NCBI RefSeq assembly: GCF_000620625.1
Contig: NZ_JIAW01000020.1
Span: forward strand, 1-64,000
Reading direction: 5' to 3'
Origin: Mycobacterium sp. URHB0044
GTDB lineage: Bacteria; Actinomycetota; Actinomycetes; Mycobacteriales; Mycobacteriaceae
DNA length: 64,000 nt
The notes under the pieces are model-generated. The model worked only from the letters and a program-made list of their open reading frames with translations, was not told the origin of the DNA and ran no database searches. The position numbers and the translations under genes are program-made. Below, one piece after another: positions 17,039 to 25,306 of this stretch (the stretch's first letter is position 1; the number at the start of each line of letters is the position of its first letter).

Positions 17039-18139
17039 TTAGACCGGCGGGCCCGACGTGCGGCCGCGCACCAACTCGGTGGCGAGCAGCTCGAGCACCG
17101 GCAGGCCGGACCGTGGCGGGTTGTGCAACAGCCGCCCGGCGCGACGGCCCTTGTCGACGCTGGGTTGCTTCACCGTCGTGAGGCCACGCGCCAAAGCGTC
17201 TGGGATGCCGTCGAATCCGGTCACCGTCATCTGTCCGGGTACGTAGATCCCCCGTGCCCGCAGGTGGTCCATCGCCGAGAGCGCCAGCACGTCGGCGGTA
17301 CACATCAGCGCGGTGATCCGCGGATTGGCCTCCAGTGCAACCTCGGCGGCCGCCCCACCGGAGGTGGGCAGGTGCTCGTAGCTCTCCACGACGGTCAACG
17401 ATCCCGGGTCCAGCCCGGCGTCGAGCATCGCCTCGTAGACGCCGCTGATGCGTTCGCGCTGGACGTGGAAGTGCGGGGTCTTCAGCCGCTCCGGATCGGC
17501 CAGCGCGGGACTGGACAGCCCGTGCGGCCACTCGCGCCCCAATCGCATTGTGAGCAGCCCGATCTCGCGGTGGCCGAGGCCGAGGACGTAGTCCGCCATC
17601 GCACGCATCGCCGCACGGTCGTCGATGCCGACGCGGGAGGCGCCCGGCACGTCCTTGGGCTGGTCGACGACCACGACGGGAAGGGCACGCTGCGCCACCA
17701 CCGGAAGGTACGGGTCGTCGTCGGAGGCCGAGTAGACCACGAATCCGTCTACGCCAGCGGCCAGGACGGCTGCGGTGCCGTCGTCCACGGTGCGGTTGGG
17801 CCCGACCGCGACGAGCAGCAGACCCTGCCCCGCCTCCTCACACGACTCGGCAAGGCCGGCGACGAAGTCCAGCGCGGCCGGGTCGCTGAACGAGTAGTTG
17901 AGCGGCTCGGTGATCACCAGGCCGACGGCGCCTGCCCTGCGCGTGCGCAGGGAACGCGCCACCGGGTCAGGTCCGGCGTAACCCAACCGCTTGGCCGTCT
18001 CCAGCACGCGCTCCCGCAAATCGGCCGAGAGTTGGTCCGGCCGGTTGTAGGCATTGGAGATCGTGGTGCGCGAAACCTTGAGTTCGGCGGCCAACGAGGC
18101 CAGGGTCGCGCGCCGTCGCGGAGCAGGACCTCTGGACAT
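17039..18139 (-). CDS. LacI-family transcriptional regulator
   Basis: A 366-residue regulator. The LacI helix-turn-helix is at the N-terminus (TLASLAAELKVSRTTISNAY followed by NRPDQLSADLRERVL and the hinge PDPVARSLRTRRAG). The rest is a periplasmic-binding-type effector domain (VDGFVVYSASDDD, VTGFDGIPDALARGLTTVKQ), which in this family binds a sugar or nucleoside. It lies where Rv3575c lies. It is convergent with otsB; the 130 bases between (16909-17038) show no gene. Ligand unknown. Confidence 0.88.
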   Translation of the reverse strand: MSRGPAPRRRATLASLAAELKVSRTTISNAYNRPDQLSADLRERVLETAKRLGYAGPDPVARSLRTRRAGAVGLVITEPLNYSFSDPAALDFVAGLAESCEEAGQGLLLVAVGPNRTVDDGTAAVLAAGVDGFVVYSASDDDPYLPVVAQRALPVVVVDQPKDVPGASRVGIDDRAAMRAMADYVLGLGHREIGLLTMRLGREWPHGLSSPALADPERLKTPHFHVQRERISGVYEAMLDAGLDPGSLTVVESYEHLPTSGGAAAEVALEANPRITALMCTADVLALSAMDHLRARGIYVPGQMTVTGFDGIPDALARGLTTVKQPSVDKGRRAGRLLHNPPRSGLPVLELLATELVRGRTSGPPV

Positions 18140-18150
18140 GCTCCATGAGG

Positions 18151-19056
18151 CTAATGGATGTGACGTCCGTCATCGGCGCCAACCGCCCCGTGGCTCGCCG
18201 TCGGGATCTTGCGATCGGTTCCGGTGCGCTGCGCGACGGACCACACCGCGAGCCACACGACGCACACGATGCTCACGATGACGAAGCTCGGCGGCACGTT
18301 GAACATCGCCGAAACCGCGAGGCCCGCCCACACCGAGAACACGGCGAGCACCGTCGACACCGCCATCGCCAGTCCCGGCCGGGCGACCAGCATGATGGCC
18401 GTCGCGGCCGGTGTTACCACCAACGCGAACAGCAACAGGGTGCCAACGGCCTGCACCGCCATCGTCACCGCGAGGCCCAACAGCGCCATGAAGATTACCG
18501 ACAGCGCACGCACCGGCACGCCCTTGGCTTCGGCTACCTCTGGATTGACCGACGCGAACAGCAGCGGCCGGTAGACGAAGGCCACGACGACGGCGACGAC
18601 GGCCACCGCCCCGGCAAAGATCATCAATTGGTCACTCGTCACCGCGAGCAGGTTCCCGAACAGGACGTTGGTGACGGTGCTGCTGCTCTTGGTCGCCAGG
18701 GAGCTGAAGAACAGGCCCAACCCCGTCGCGGCGGCCAGCACCGTTCCGGTGGCGACCTCGCGTTCGTCGGCGCGCTTTCCCAAAGCTCCAATGATCAGCG
18801 CACCGCCGATGCAGAACGTGGCGAGGCCGACGGTGACCGGCAGCCCGAAGAGCACCGCGCCCGTTGCACCGGGAAAGCCGATGTGCGCCAATGCATGTGC
18901 GGCGAACGCACTGCTGCGCACCACGATGAAGTAGCCGATCAGACCTGCGGCGAGCGCGACGAGCGTGCCACCCACCAAGGCGTTGCGCATGAACGACGAC
19001 GTCAGGATCTGCACCCAATTGTCCTGGTAGCCAAGGGCCAGCACCGACGCCCGCAT
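18151..19056 (-). CDS. Zinc/manganese ABC transporter permease
   Basis: A 301-residue membrane protein of the ZnuB/MntB type with about eight or nine hydrophobic segments, containing SAFAAHALAHIGFPGATGAV near residue 50 and VSVIFMALLGLAVTMAVQAVG-type helices later. It forms the channel for the metal delivered by the substrate-binding lipoprotein upstream. Its ATG shares a base with the stop of the ATPase gene (TGATG), so translation is coupled. The C-terminus ends in a His-containing tail (ASHGAVGADDGRHIH). The large extension of this frame to 19506 is antisense to nothing real and is not used. Confidence 0.88.
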   Translation of the reverse strand: MRASVLALGYQDNWVQILTSSFMRNALVGGTLVALAAGLIGYFIVVRSSAFAAHALAHIGFPGATGAVLFGLPVTVGLATFCIGGALIIGALGKRADEREVATGTVLAAATGLGLFFSSLATKSSSTVTNVLFGNLLAVTSDQLMIFAGAVAVVAVVVAFVYRPLLFASVNPEVAEAKGVPVRALSVIFMALLGLAVTMAVQAVGTLLLFALVVTPAATAIMLVARPGLAMAVSTVLAVFSVWAGLAVSAMFNVPPSFVIVSIVCVVWLAVWSVAQRTGTDRKIPTASHGAVGADDGRHIH

Positions 19057-19838
19057 CAGACGCTCCGCATGTAGAGATCGCCCTGCGGCGTGTGCACGAC
19101 TTGGATCGAGGTGCCGTAGAGGTGGCTGAGCAGGTCCTCGCTGACCACCTCGTCCATGGTGTCGAAGTGGGCGTGGCCGTCGAGCAGGTAGATGGCGCCG
19201 TCGAGCACTCCGAGCAATGGGTTGAGGTCGTGCGCGACGACCATGATCGTCACGCCGAGGTCCTCCCTGATCTTCGCGAGCAGCTTGACGATGTCGCGCT
19301 GGTTGCGCACGTCGAGCGCGGTCAGCGGTTCGTCGAGGATGAGCAGGCGGGGTTGCCCGACGAGCGCCTCGGCGATGGCGATGCGCTGGCGTTGTCCACC
19401 GGACAGCTGGGACAGTCGTCGGTGGGCGAACGCGCCGGCGTCGACCGCCTCGAGGATCTCCGCCACGCGGCGCCGCTGCTCGGCGGTCGCACGGCCGAAA
19501 CCCCAACGGCTGCCGGTCAATCCGAGCAGCACCGCGTCACAGGCACGAATCGCATTGCCCGCCGCGACGGCGTAGTTCTGCGGCACGTAGCCGATCAGCC
19601 CGGTCGCCGCGCCTGGTGCCTTGCCGAGCACCCTGATCTCACCGGACGCCGTTGGGATCATGCCGAGTACGGCGTGCAGCAGCGTCGTCTTGCCCGAGCC
19701 ACTCGACCCGATGATGGCGAAGACCCCGCCGGACGGCACGTTGAAGGTGCCCTCCGACCAGATCAACCTGCCGCCGCGGACGACGCTGACGTCGTCGAAC
19801 GACAGTGCCGGCGCCGCGAGGTGTTCAGGCTCTGACAC
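19056..19838 (-). CDS. Zinc/manganese ABC transporter ATPase
   Basis: A 260-residue ATPase with Walker A GSSGSGKTT, the Q-loop in GYVPQNYAV, signature LSGGQRQRIAIAEAL, Walker B LLILDEPLTALD and the H-loop VAHDLNPLL. It powers the permease encoded immediately downstream. The GTG at 19838 overlaps the stop of the binding-protein gene by 14 bases. The order binding protein, ATPase, permease is that of znuACB-type operons; zinc is favoured over manganese by the Zur-like box upstream. Confidence 0.9.
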   Translation of the reverse strand: MSEPEHLAAPALSFDDVSVVRGGRLIWSEGTFNVPSGGVFAIIGSSGSGKTTLLHAVLGMIPTASGEIRVLGKAPGAATGLIGYVPQNYAVAAGNAIRACDAVLLGLTGSRWGFGRATAEQRRRVAEILEAVDAGAFAHRRLSQLSGGQRQRIAIAEALVGQPRLLILDEPLTALDVRNQRDIVKLLAKIREDLGVTIMVVAHDLNPLLGVLDGAIYLLDGHAHFDTMDEVVSEDLLSHLYGTSIQVVHTPQGDLYMRSV

Positions 19839-20757
19839 CGAGGGCCTTGGCTAGAGCGGTGAGTTGGTCCACCTGCCAAGCCTCGAACGATTTCGCGTCC
19901 GGCGCCACCGTTTCGGTCACGTTGACCACCGGGATGCCCGCGCTCTCGGCCGCGCTGCGGATCTGCTCGGGCACCGATCCCTCGGTCTGGGTGTTGTAGA
20001 TCAGCACGTCGACGCCCTTGGCGGCGAGCAGTTTGAGGAACGCGTCGAGATCCGCCGGTGACGGGTCGGCCTCGTTGCTCGCGGCGGCCTGGTAGCCATC
20101 GGGCGTCTTGTTCTGCAGGCCCACCGCGGTCGCCATGTAATCGAAGACGCTCTCGGTGGTGGCGTAGGTCTTGCCGGACGCACCGGCCTTGATGGCGCTG
20201 ATCTCGTCGGTGTAGGGCTTCATGGCGTCGGTGAACGCGCTGCGCTGCTTGGCGAAGTAGTCGCCTGCCTCCGGGGCCAGCTTGGTCAGTTCCGCGGTCA
20301 CCGCGTCGGCGACGGCAGTGACGGTGGCGGGGTTGTACCAAACGTGCGGATTCGCGGTGTCGCCGCCAACCTCGGCGGCGTCGATGGTGGCGGCGTCCGG
20401 GGCCGATCCGGCGGCGAGCTTGCTGGCCCACTCGTCGTAGTGGGCGCCGTTGACGACCACCAGCTTGGCGCCTTCGAAGGTCGCGGCGTCCGCGGGGGAC
20501 GGCTCGTAGTCGTGCGGGTCGACCGATGAACTGGCCAGCACGGTCTTGACCTGAGCGCAGCTGCCACCCAGTTCGGAGACGATGTCGCCCCACTGATCGA
20601 CACTGACCACCACGTCGACGGGTGTGGTCGGGCAGGCTCCGGCCTGCGCCGTCGACGAGGCCGACGGCTGGTCACCGCCACTGGAACACGACGCGACACC
20701 GAAGGGGGTGGCCAACAGGGCGGCGGCCGCGACGGCACGCAGCGCAGACTTTTGCAT
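19825..20757 (-). CDS. Zinc-binding lipoprotein of an ABC transporter
   Basis: A 310-residue solute-binding protein of the ZnuA/TroA cluster. The signal peptide ends in the lipobox VASC with Cys24 as the lipidated residue. Metal-ligand segments are VDPHDYEP (His82) and NPHVWYNP (His138), with further residues in the C-terminal lobe (ETVAPDAKSFE). It captures the metal outside the membrane. The ATG at 20757 is preferred; a start at 20784 would be translated from within the probable Zur box. First gene of the transporter operon. Confidence 0.88.
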   Translation of the reverse strand: MQKSALRAVAAAALLATPFGVASCSSGGDQPSASSTAQAGACPTTPVDVVVSVDQWGDIVSELGGSCAQVKTVLASSSVDPHDYEPSPADAATFEGAKLVVVNGAHYDEWASKLAAGSAPDAATIDAAEVGGDTANPHVWYNPATVTAVADAVTAELTKLAPEAGDYFAKQRSAFTDAMKPYTDEISAIKAGASGKTYATTESVFDYMATAVGLQNKTPDGYQAAASNEADPSPADLDAFLKLLAAKGVDVLIYNTQTEGSVPEQIRSAAESAGIPVVNVTETVAPDAKSFEAWQVDQLTALAKALGVRA

Positions 20758-20761
20758 CACG

Positions 20762-20788
20762 ACGATAACGATAACCGTTTCCATTAGG
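20762..20788. promoter_or_regulatory. Putative Zur box before the zinc transporter
   Basis: On the minus strand the region reads TAATGGAAACGGTTATCGTT, with a dyad AACG-GTTAT-CGTT. This resembles the AT-rich, imperfectly palindromic Zur sites ahead of mycobacterial zinc-import genes (TGAAAATNATTTTCA style). It sits 5-31 bases upstream of the transporter start. Zinc-bound Zur would repress here. Confidence 0.5.
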
Positions 20789-20816
20789 GCCCGTACAGCG
20801 GACCCTCCTTGGCATG

Positions 20817-21644
20817 TCAGTCGCCGGTGGCCACGGGGTGCGCGCGATCGGCACACCACTGCGACCACGATCCCGGAAACAGGGCCACATCCACCCCGGC
20901 AGCGGCCGCCGCCGCGACGACCACCGACGCCGTGACACCGGACCCGCAATACGCCCCCACCGCATCACCCAACGCCCGCCGCAACTCTGGTTCGGGAAGG
21001 AAGGCACCGTCGGCCAGCAGCGCCGTGCTGGGGACGTTGGTGGCGCCCGGGATGTGCCCGGCGACTGGATCGACGGGTTCGGTGTCACCGCGGAAGCGTT
21101 CGGGCGCTCGCGCGTCGACCAGCCGGGCACTCAGCGCCGCTGCGTCGTCGGCGCTCAGCGTCTGCATGGCACCCGCGTACAGGTCGTCGTGCGCCACGGT
21201 GACGTCTCCGGGCTCGGGGGTGACGCGGCCCGTCTCCAGCGCTCCACCCGCTGCGGTCCACGCCGCCAGCCCGCCGTCGAGGATCCGCACGTCGGGCAGT
21301 CCCGCGGCCTTGAGCACCCACCACGCCCGTGCCGAGCCGGCGCGGTTCCAGTCGTCGTATGCCACGACCGTGCTGTCCTTGCCGATCCCCCACCGCCGAG
21401 CGGCCGCCTCGACGGCCCTTCCCGAGGGCAACGGATGCCTGCCCCGGCCGGGCGCGGTGTGATCGGTGAGATCGTCCTCGAGCGACACGTAGACCGCGCC
21501 GGGGACGTGGCCCGCCTCATACGCCTCGCGGCCGTCGGGGTGAGCGAGTTCCCAGCGCACGTCCAGGATCGCCACCGGTCCGCCCTTCGCCAGGAGTCGT
21601 TCGAGTTCGGTTGCGGTGACCAGCACCTCGGCACGCTCGTCCAT
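20817..21644 (-). CDS. sseA: Sulfurtransferase with two rhodanese domains
   Basis: A 275-residue tandem rhodanese of the thiosulfate/3-mercaptopyruvate sulfurtransferase type. The inactive N-terminal domain has ILDVRWELAHPDGREAYEAG and GHVPGAVYVSLEDDLT. The C-terminal domain has LVDARAPERFRGDTEPVDP and the active-site loop AYCGSGVTASV with the catalytic Cys. It transfers sulfur to cyanide or another thiol. ATG 21644 is used, with GGAAGG upstream. It is divergent from bluB across a triplicated 15-base repeat. The symbol is by family; mycobacteria carry several paralogues. Confidence 0.82.
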   Translation of the reverse strand: MDERAEVLVTATELERLLAKGGPVAILDVRWELAHPDGREAYEAGHVPGAVYVSLEDDLTDHTAPGRGRHPLPSGRAVEAAARRWGIGKDSTVVAYDDWNRAGSARAWWVLKAAGLPDVRILDGGLAAWTAAGGALETGRVTPEPGDVTVAHDDLYAGAMQTLSADDAAALSARLVDARAPERFRGDTEPVDPVAGHIPGATNVPSTALLADGAFLPEPELRRALGDAVGAYCGSGVTASVVVAAAAAAGVDVALFPGSWSQWCADRAHPVATGD

Positions 21645-21670
21645 GTTCGTCCTTCCTTTTCGTCTCATGA

Positions 21671-21715
21671 TTCCAAAGGCCCACTTTTCAAAGGCCTACG
21701 GTTCAAAGGCTTACG
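21671..21715. repeat. Three 15-base direct repeats between sseA-like gene and bluB
   Basis: Three consecutive 15-base units share the core TTCAAAGGC-YTACG: 21671-21685, 21686-21700 and 21701-21715. The second and third differ at two positions and the first is more diverged. The array ends nine bases before the bluB GTG, so it overlaps the leader or promoter. It may be an iterated regulator site or a replication-slippage product. Confidence 0.7.
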
Positions 21716-21724
21716 CTTGCCCGC

Positions 21725-22393
21725 GTGGGCGAGCACGGGTTCAGTACTTCAGAGCGGCAGGCCGTCTACCGGGTCATCTCGGAACGCCGGGACATGCGCC
21801 GGTTCGTGCCCGGCGCGGTGGTGCCCGACGACGTGCTGGCCCGGCTGCTCGGCGCGGCGCACGCCGCTCCGAGTGTCGGCCTGATGCAGCCGTGGCGGTT
21901 CATCCGCATCACCGATGACGCATTGCGCCGAAACATCCACGGGCTCGTCGACGAGGAACGGGTGCAGACCGCTCGTGCGCTGGGCTCGCGCAGCGACGAG
22001 TTCCTTGCGCTGAAGGTGGAGGGCATCCTCGAGTGCGCCGAACTGTTCGTCGTCGCGCTCGGTGAGGGCCGTGGCGACCACGTGTTCGGCCGTCGCACCT
22101 TGCCGCAGATGGACCTGGCCTCGGTGTCCTGCGCCATCCAGAATCTGTGGCTGGCCGCGCGCGCGGAAGGTCTCGGGATGGGCTGGGTGTCGATCTTCGA
22201 CCCGGTCCGGCTCGGCCGGCTGCTCGGCATGCCCGACGACGCGGAGCCCGTGGCGATCCTGTGCCTCGGCCCGGTGCCCGCGTTCCCCGACCGGCCGGCG
22301 TTGGAGCTCGACCAGTGGGCGTTCGGACGGCCGCTGGCGGAGTTCGTCTCGGAGAACGGCTGGCCTGCGCCGGCCGTGGGTGTGCCGTCGTGA
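21725..22393 (+). CDS. bluB: 5,6-dimethylbenzimidazole synthase
   Basis: A 222-residue nitroreductase-fold flavoenzyme that breaks down reduced FMN with oxygen to make dimethylbenzimidazole, the lower ligand of cobalamin. Seen: SERRDMRRFVPGAVVPDDVL, AAHAAPSVGLMQPWRFI, LPQMDLASVSCAIQNLWLAA and EGLGMGWVSIFDPVRL, all typical of BluB, including the flavin-contacting SVGLMQPW region. GTG 21725 opens the protein. It overlaps pxpA by four bases and heads a coupled four-gene run. Alternative: a generic nitroreductase, but the SVGLMQPWRF and GWVSIFDP motifs favour BluB. Confidence 0.88.
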   Translation: MGEHGFSTSERQAVYRVISERRDMRRFVPGAVVPDDVLARLLGAAHAAPSVGLMQPWRFIRITDDALRRNIHGLVDEERVQTARALGSRSDEFLALKVEGILECAELFVVALGEGRGDHVFGRRTLPQMDLASVSCAIQNLWLAARAEGLGMGWVSIFDPVRLGRLLGMPDDAEPVAILCLGPVPAFPDRPALELDQWAFGRPLAEFVSENGWPAPAVGVPS

Positions 22394-23151
22394 CCGTGAC
22401 CGTCGACCTGAACGCCGACCTCGGCGAGGGCTTCGGGGTGTGGCGTCTCGGCGACGACGACGCCATGCTCGACGTGGTCACCAGCGCCAACGTGGCGTGC
22501 GGCTTCCACGCCGGCGACCCGTCGCTGCTGTTGCGGACGTGTAAGGCGGCCGCCGACAGGGGCGTTCGGATCGGCGCGCAAGTCAGCTACCGCGACCTCG
22601 CGGGGTTCGGCCGCCGCTTCATCGACGTGCAGGCGGGTGAACTGACCGCCGAGATCATCTACCAGATCGGCGCGCTGCAGGCCCTGGCAAGCGTCGCCGG
22701 CTCGACGGTCGGCTACGTCAAACCCCATGGCGCGCTGTACAACACGATCGTGACCGACCGCGACCAGGCCGAGGCGGTCGCCAAGGCCGTACACGCCGTG
22801 GACCCGGCATTGCCGGTGCTGGGCCTCGCCGGTTCGGCGTTCTTCCAGGCCGCCGAACGACTGGGCCTGCGCACGGTGCCCGAGGCCTTCGCCGACCGTG
22901 CGTACCGCCCCGACGGACGGCTGGTGTCGCGTCGGGAACGCAATGCCGTGCTGCACGACGTCGACAAGATCGCCGAGCGGGTGGCATCGATGATCGGGCG
23001 CGGACAGGTCACCGCGGTCGATGGATCCACCATCCCGATAACCGTGGAATCGGTTTGCGTGCACGGTGATTCACCCGGCGCCGTGGACATCGCCACGGCG
23101 GTGCGCTCGCGGCTGGTGGCCGATGGCGTCACGCTGGAGGCGTTCACCTGA
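22390..23151 (+). CDS. pxpA: 5-oxoprolinase subunit A (LamB/YcsF family)
   Basis: A 253-residue protein of the LamB/YcsF family: VDLNADLGEGFGVWRLGDD at the N-terminus, ANVACGFHAGDPSLL, GAQVSYRDLAGFGRR and GYVKPHGALYN. PxpA works with PxpB and PxpC to hydrolyse 5-oxoproline to glutamate using ATP. No pxpB or pxpC is present beside it in this window. GTG 22390 overlaps the bluB stop (GTGA), and its own stop overlaps the next ATG (TGATG). Confidence 0.88.
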   Translation: MTVTVDLNADLGEGFGVWRLGDDDAMLDVVTSANVACGFHAGDPSLLLRTCKAAADRGVRIGAQVSYRDLAGFGRRFIDVQAGELTAEIIYQIGALQALASVAGSTVGYVKPHGALYNTIVTDRDQAEAVAKAVHAVDPALPVLGLAGSAFFQAAERLGLRTVPEAFADRAYRPDGRLVSRRERNAVLHDVDKIAERVASMIGRGQVTAVDGSTIPITVESVCVHGDSPGAVDIATAVRSRLVADGVTLEAFT

Positions 23152-24071
23152 TGCGGATCAAGTTCGGCCGCCCCGATCTGGCGGATTACGCGGCCTATTT
23201 CGACCAGCCCGCCGCCACCGACTCCTCGCCGCTGACGGTGACGTGGGCGGGCGTCACCACACTGCTGATCGACGACGGCGAGTCCGCGGTGATGACCGAC
23301 GGCTTCTTCTCCCGGCCCGGTCTGCTGACGGTCGGGACGCGTGCGCTGTCGCCGTCGCTGCCGCGCATCGACGGCTGTCTGGCCCGCCTGAAGGTGGACC
23401 GGCTGGACGCGGTGCTGCCCGTGCACACTCACTTCGACCATGCGATGGATTCCGCGGTGGTCGCCGAGCGCACCGGGGCCGCACTCGTCGGCGGGGTGTC
23501 GGCCGCCCAGGTCGGTCGCGGTGGGGGCCTGCCGGATGATCGCCTCGTCGTCGCGACGCCCGGATCTCCGCTGACGCTAGGCGCATTCGACGTGACCCTC
23601 GTCGAAGGTGACCACTGTCCGCCGGACCGGTTCCCCGGCCCCATCACCGCGCCGGTCGTCCCGCCGGTCAAGGCTGCCGCCTACAAGTGCGGCGAGGCGT
23701 GGTCCACCATGATCGCGCATCGGCCCAGCGGTCGTCGCCTGCTGATCGTCGGCAGCGCAGGCTACGTTCCAGGCGCACTGGCCGAACACCGCGCCGACGT
23801 GGTGTATCTCGGCATCGGACAACTCGGACTGCAGCCGGAGCGCTATCTGGTCGAGTATTGGTCGGAGACCGTCCGTACCGTCGGCGCGCGACGCGTGGTG
23901 CTCATCCACTGGGACGACTTCTTCCGGCCGCTGCACCAGCCGCTGCGCGCATTGCCCTACGCCGGTGACGATCTCGACGTGTCGATGCGGGTGCTGTCCC
24001 GCCTCGCGCGCGAAGACGGTGTGGCCCTTCATCTTCCGACACCGTGGGAGCGCGCCGACCCGTGGAGCTGA
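23151..24071 (+). CDS. Metallo-beta-lactamase fold hydrolase, Rv3577-like
   Basis: A 306-residue protein with the metal-binding signature HTHFDHAMDS at about residues 91-100, a later VGSAGYVPGAL segment (in place of the usual metal His/Asp loop) and a C-terminal VLIHWDDFFRPL. It is hydrolytic, probably cytosolic, substrate unknown. It begins inside the pxpA stop and overlaps the following permease gene by ten bases, as in Rv3577-Rv3578. The pairing with a permease suggests a transported substrate or product. Confidence 0.82.
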   Translation: MRIKFGRPDLADYAAYFDQPAATDSSPLTVTWAGVTTLLIDDGESAVMTDGFFSRPGLLTVGTRALSPSLPRIDGCLARLKVDRLDAVLPVHTHFDHAMDSAVVAERTGAALVGGVSAAQVGRGGGLPDDRLVVATPGSPLTLGAFDVTLVEGDHCPPDRFPGPITAPVVPPVKAAAYKCGEAWSTMIAHRPSGRRLLIVGSAGYVPGALAEHRADVVYLGIGQLGLQPERYLVEYWSETVRTVGARRVVLIHWDDFFRPLHQPLRALPYAGDDLDVSMRVLSRLAREDGVALHLPTPWERADPWS

Positions 24072-25306
24072 CGCTGGCGCTCGTCGCGCTGGCCGTCGTG
24101 CTGGGATTCGCGATGTTCCGTCCCCGCGGCTGGCCGGAGGCCGTCGCCGCGCTGCCCGCCGCCGGCCTGTTGATCGCGACCGGGGTTGTCTCGACCGACG
24201 ACGCGCTGGCAGAGGTGAACCAGCTGCTGCCCGTCGTGGGCTTCCTCGCGGCGGTGCTGGTGCTGGCGAAGCTGTGCGACGACGAGGGCCTGTTTCAGGC
24301 CGCCGGCGTTGCGATGGCCCGGCGCAGCGGCGGTGAGCCCCGCAAGCTCCTGGGCACCGTGTTCGTCACCGCCGCCTGCACGACGGCCGTCCTGAGCCTG
24401 GATGCGACCGTCGTGTTGCTGACGCCGGTGGTGCTGGCGACGGCACGGACGCTGGGCATCCCGTCCCGGCCGCACGCCTATGCCACCGCGCATCTGTCCA
24501 ACAGTGCGTCGCTGCTGTTGCCGGTGTCGAACCTGACCAACCTGCTGGCCTTCACCGCTGCGGGGTTGAGCTTCGAGCACTTCAGCGCCGTCATGACGGC
24601 GCCGTGGTTGTTGGCCATCGCGGCCGAGTACGTCGTGCTGCGCGTGGTGTTCCGGCGTGAACTGGCCGACGGCCCCCGCAATGCCGAGCCGCCGCCACCG
24701 ATCGACATGCCCGTCGTCGTGCTCGTCGTGCTCGCCCTGACGCTGGCCGGTTTCGCAGGCACGTCACTGCTCGGCGTGGCCCCGGCCTGGGCGGCGCTGG
24801 CGGGCGCCGTCGTGCTGGGAATCCGCGGCCTGGTGCGCGGCCGCAGCACGATCACCGGCATCGCCGGCGCCGCCAACGTGCCGTTCCTGGCGTTCGTGCT
24901 CTGCCTCGGCGTGGTGGTGACCGCGGTGATGAACCATGGCCTGGCGAGCGCGATGCGCGACGTCCTGCCCACCGGAACCACGTTGCCTGCGCTGCTCGGC
25001 ATCGCCGTCGCCGCCGCGCTCCTGTCGAACGTCGTCAACAACCTACCCGCCGTGCTGGTGCTGTTGCCGCTCGTCGCAGGCGCAGGTCCCGCCGCCGTGC
25101 TGGCCGTACTGATCGGCGTGAACGTCGGGCCCAACCTGACCTACCCAGGTTCATTGTCGAATCTGCTGTGGCGCAGCGTCGTCCACCGCGAAGGCCTTCC
25201 GGCCGGGTTCGGTGAGTTCAGCCGGATCGGCGCGTGCACGGTGCCGGTGACGTTGATCGTTTCCGTGCTGGGCCTGTGGCTGGGTATCCGGCTGTTCGGG
25301 CTCTAA
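24062..25306 (+). CDS. ArsB/NhaD-type permease, Rv3578-like
   Basis: A membrane protein of about 414 residues with ten or more hydrophobic segments, including LSLDATVVLLTPVVLATART, LSNSASLLLPVSNLTNLLAF and, in the C-terminal half, SNVVNNLPAVLVLLPLVAG, the paired re-entrant motifs of the ion-transporter (ArsB/NhaD/CitM) superfamily. GTG 24062 (VELTLALVAL) is preferred over GTG 24044. The substrate is unknown: arsenite is the usual label but there is no arsenic regulator or reductase nearby. Last gene of the bluB run, convergent with rlmB by a four-base overlap. Confidence 0.8.
   Translation: MELTLALVALAVVLGFAMFRPRGWPEAVAALPAAGLLIATGVVSTDDALAEVNQLLPVVGFLAAVLVLAKLCDDEGLFQAAGVAMARRSGGEPRKLLGTVFVTAACTTAVLSLDATVVLLTPVVLATARTLGIPSRPHAYATAHLSNSASLLLPVSNLTNLLAFTAAGLSFEHFSAVMTAPWLLAIAAEYVVLRVVFRRELADGPRNAEPPPPIDMPVVVLVVLALTLAGFAGTSLLGVAPAWAALAGAVVLGIRGLVRGRSTITGIAGAANVPFLAFVLCLGVVVTAVMNHGLASAMRDVLPTGTTLPALLGIAVAAALLSNVVNNLPAVLVLLPLVAGAGPAAVLAVLIGVNVGPNLTYPGSLSNLLWRSVVHREGLPAGFGEFSRIGACTVPVTLIVSVLGLWLGIRLFGL

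Noticed and set aside
21671..21715. CRISPR-like repeat array
   Set aside because: Units are 15 bases, contiguous without spacers, only three, and no cas genes are present.
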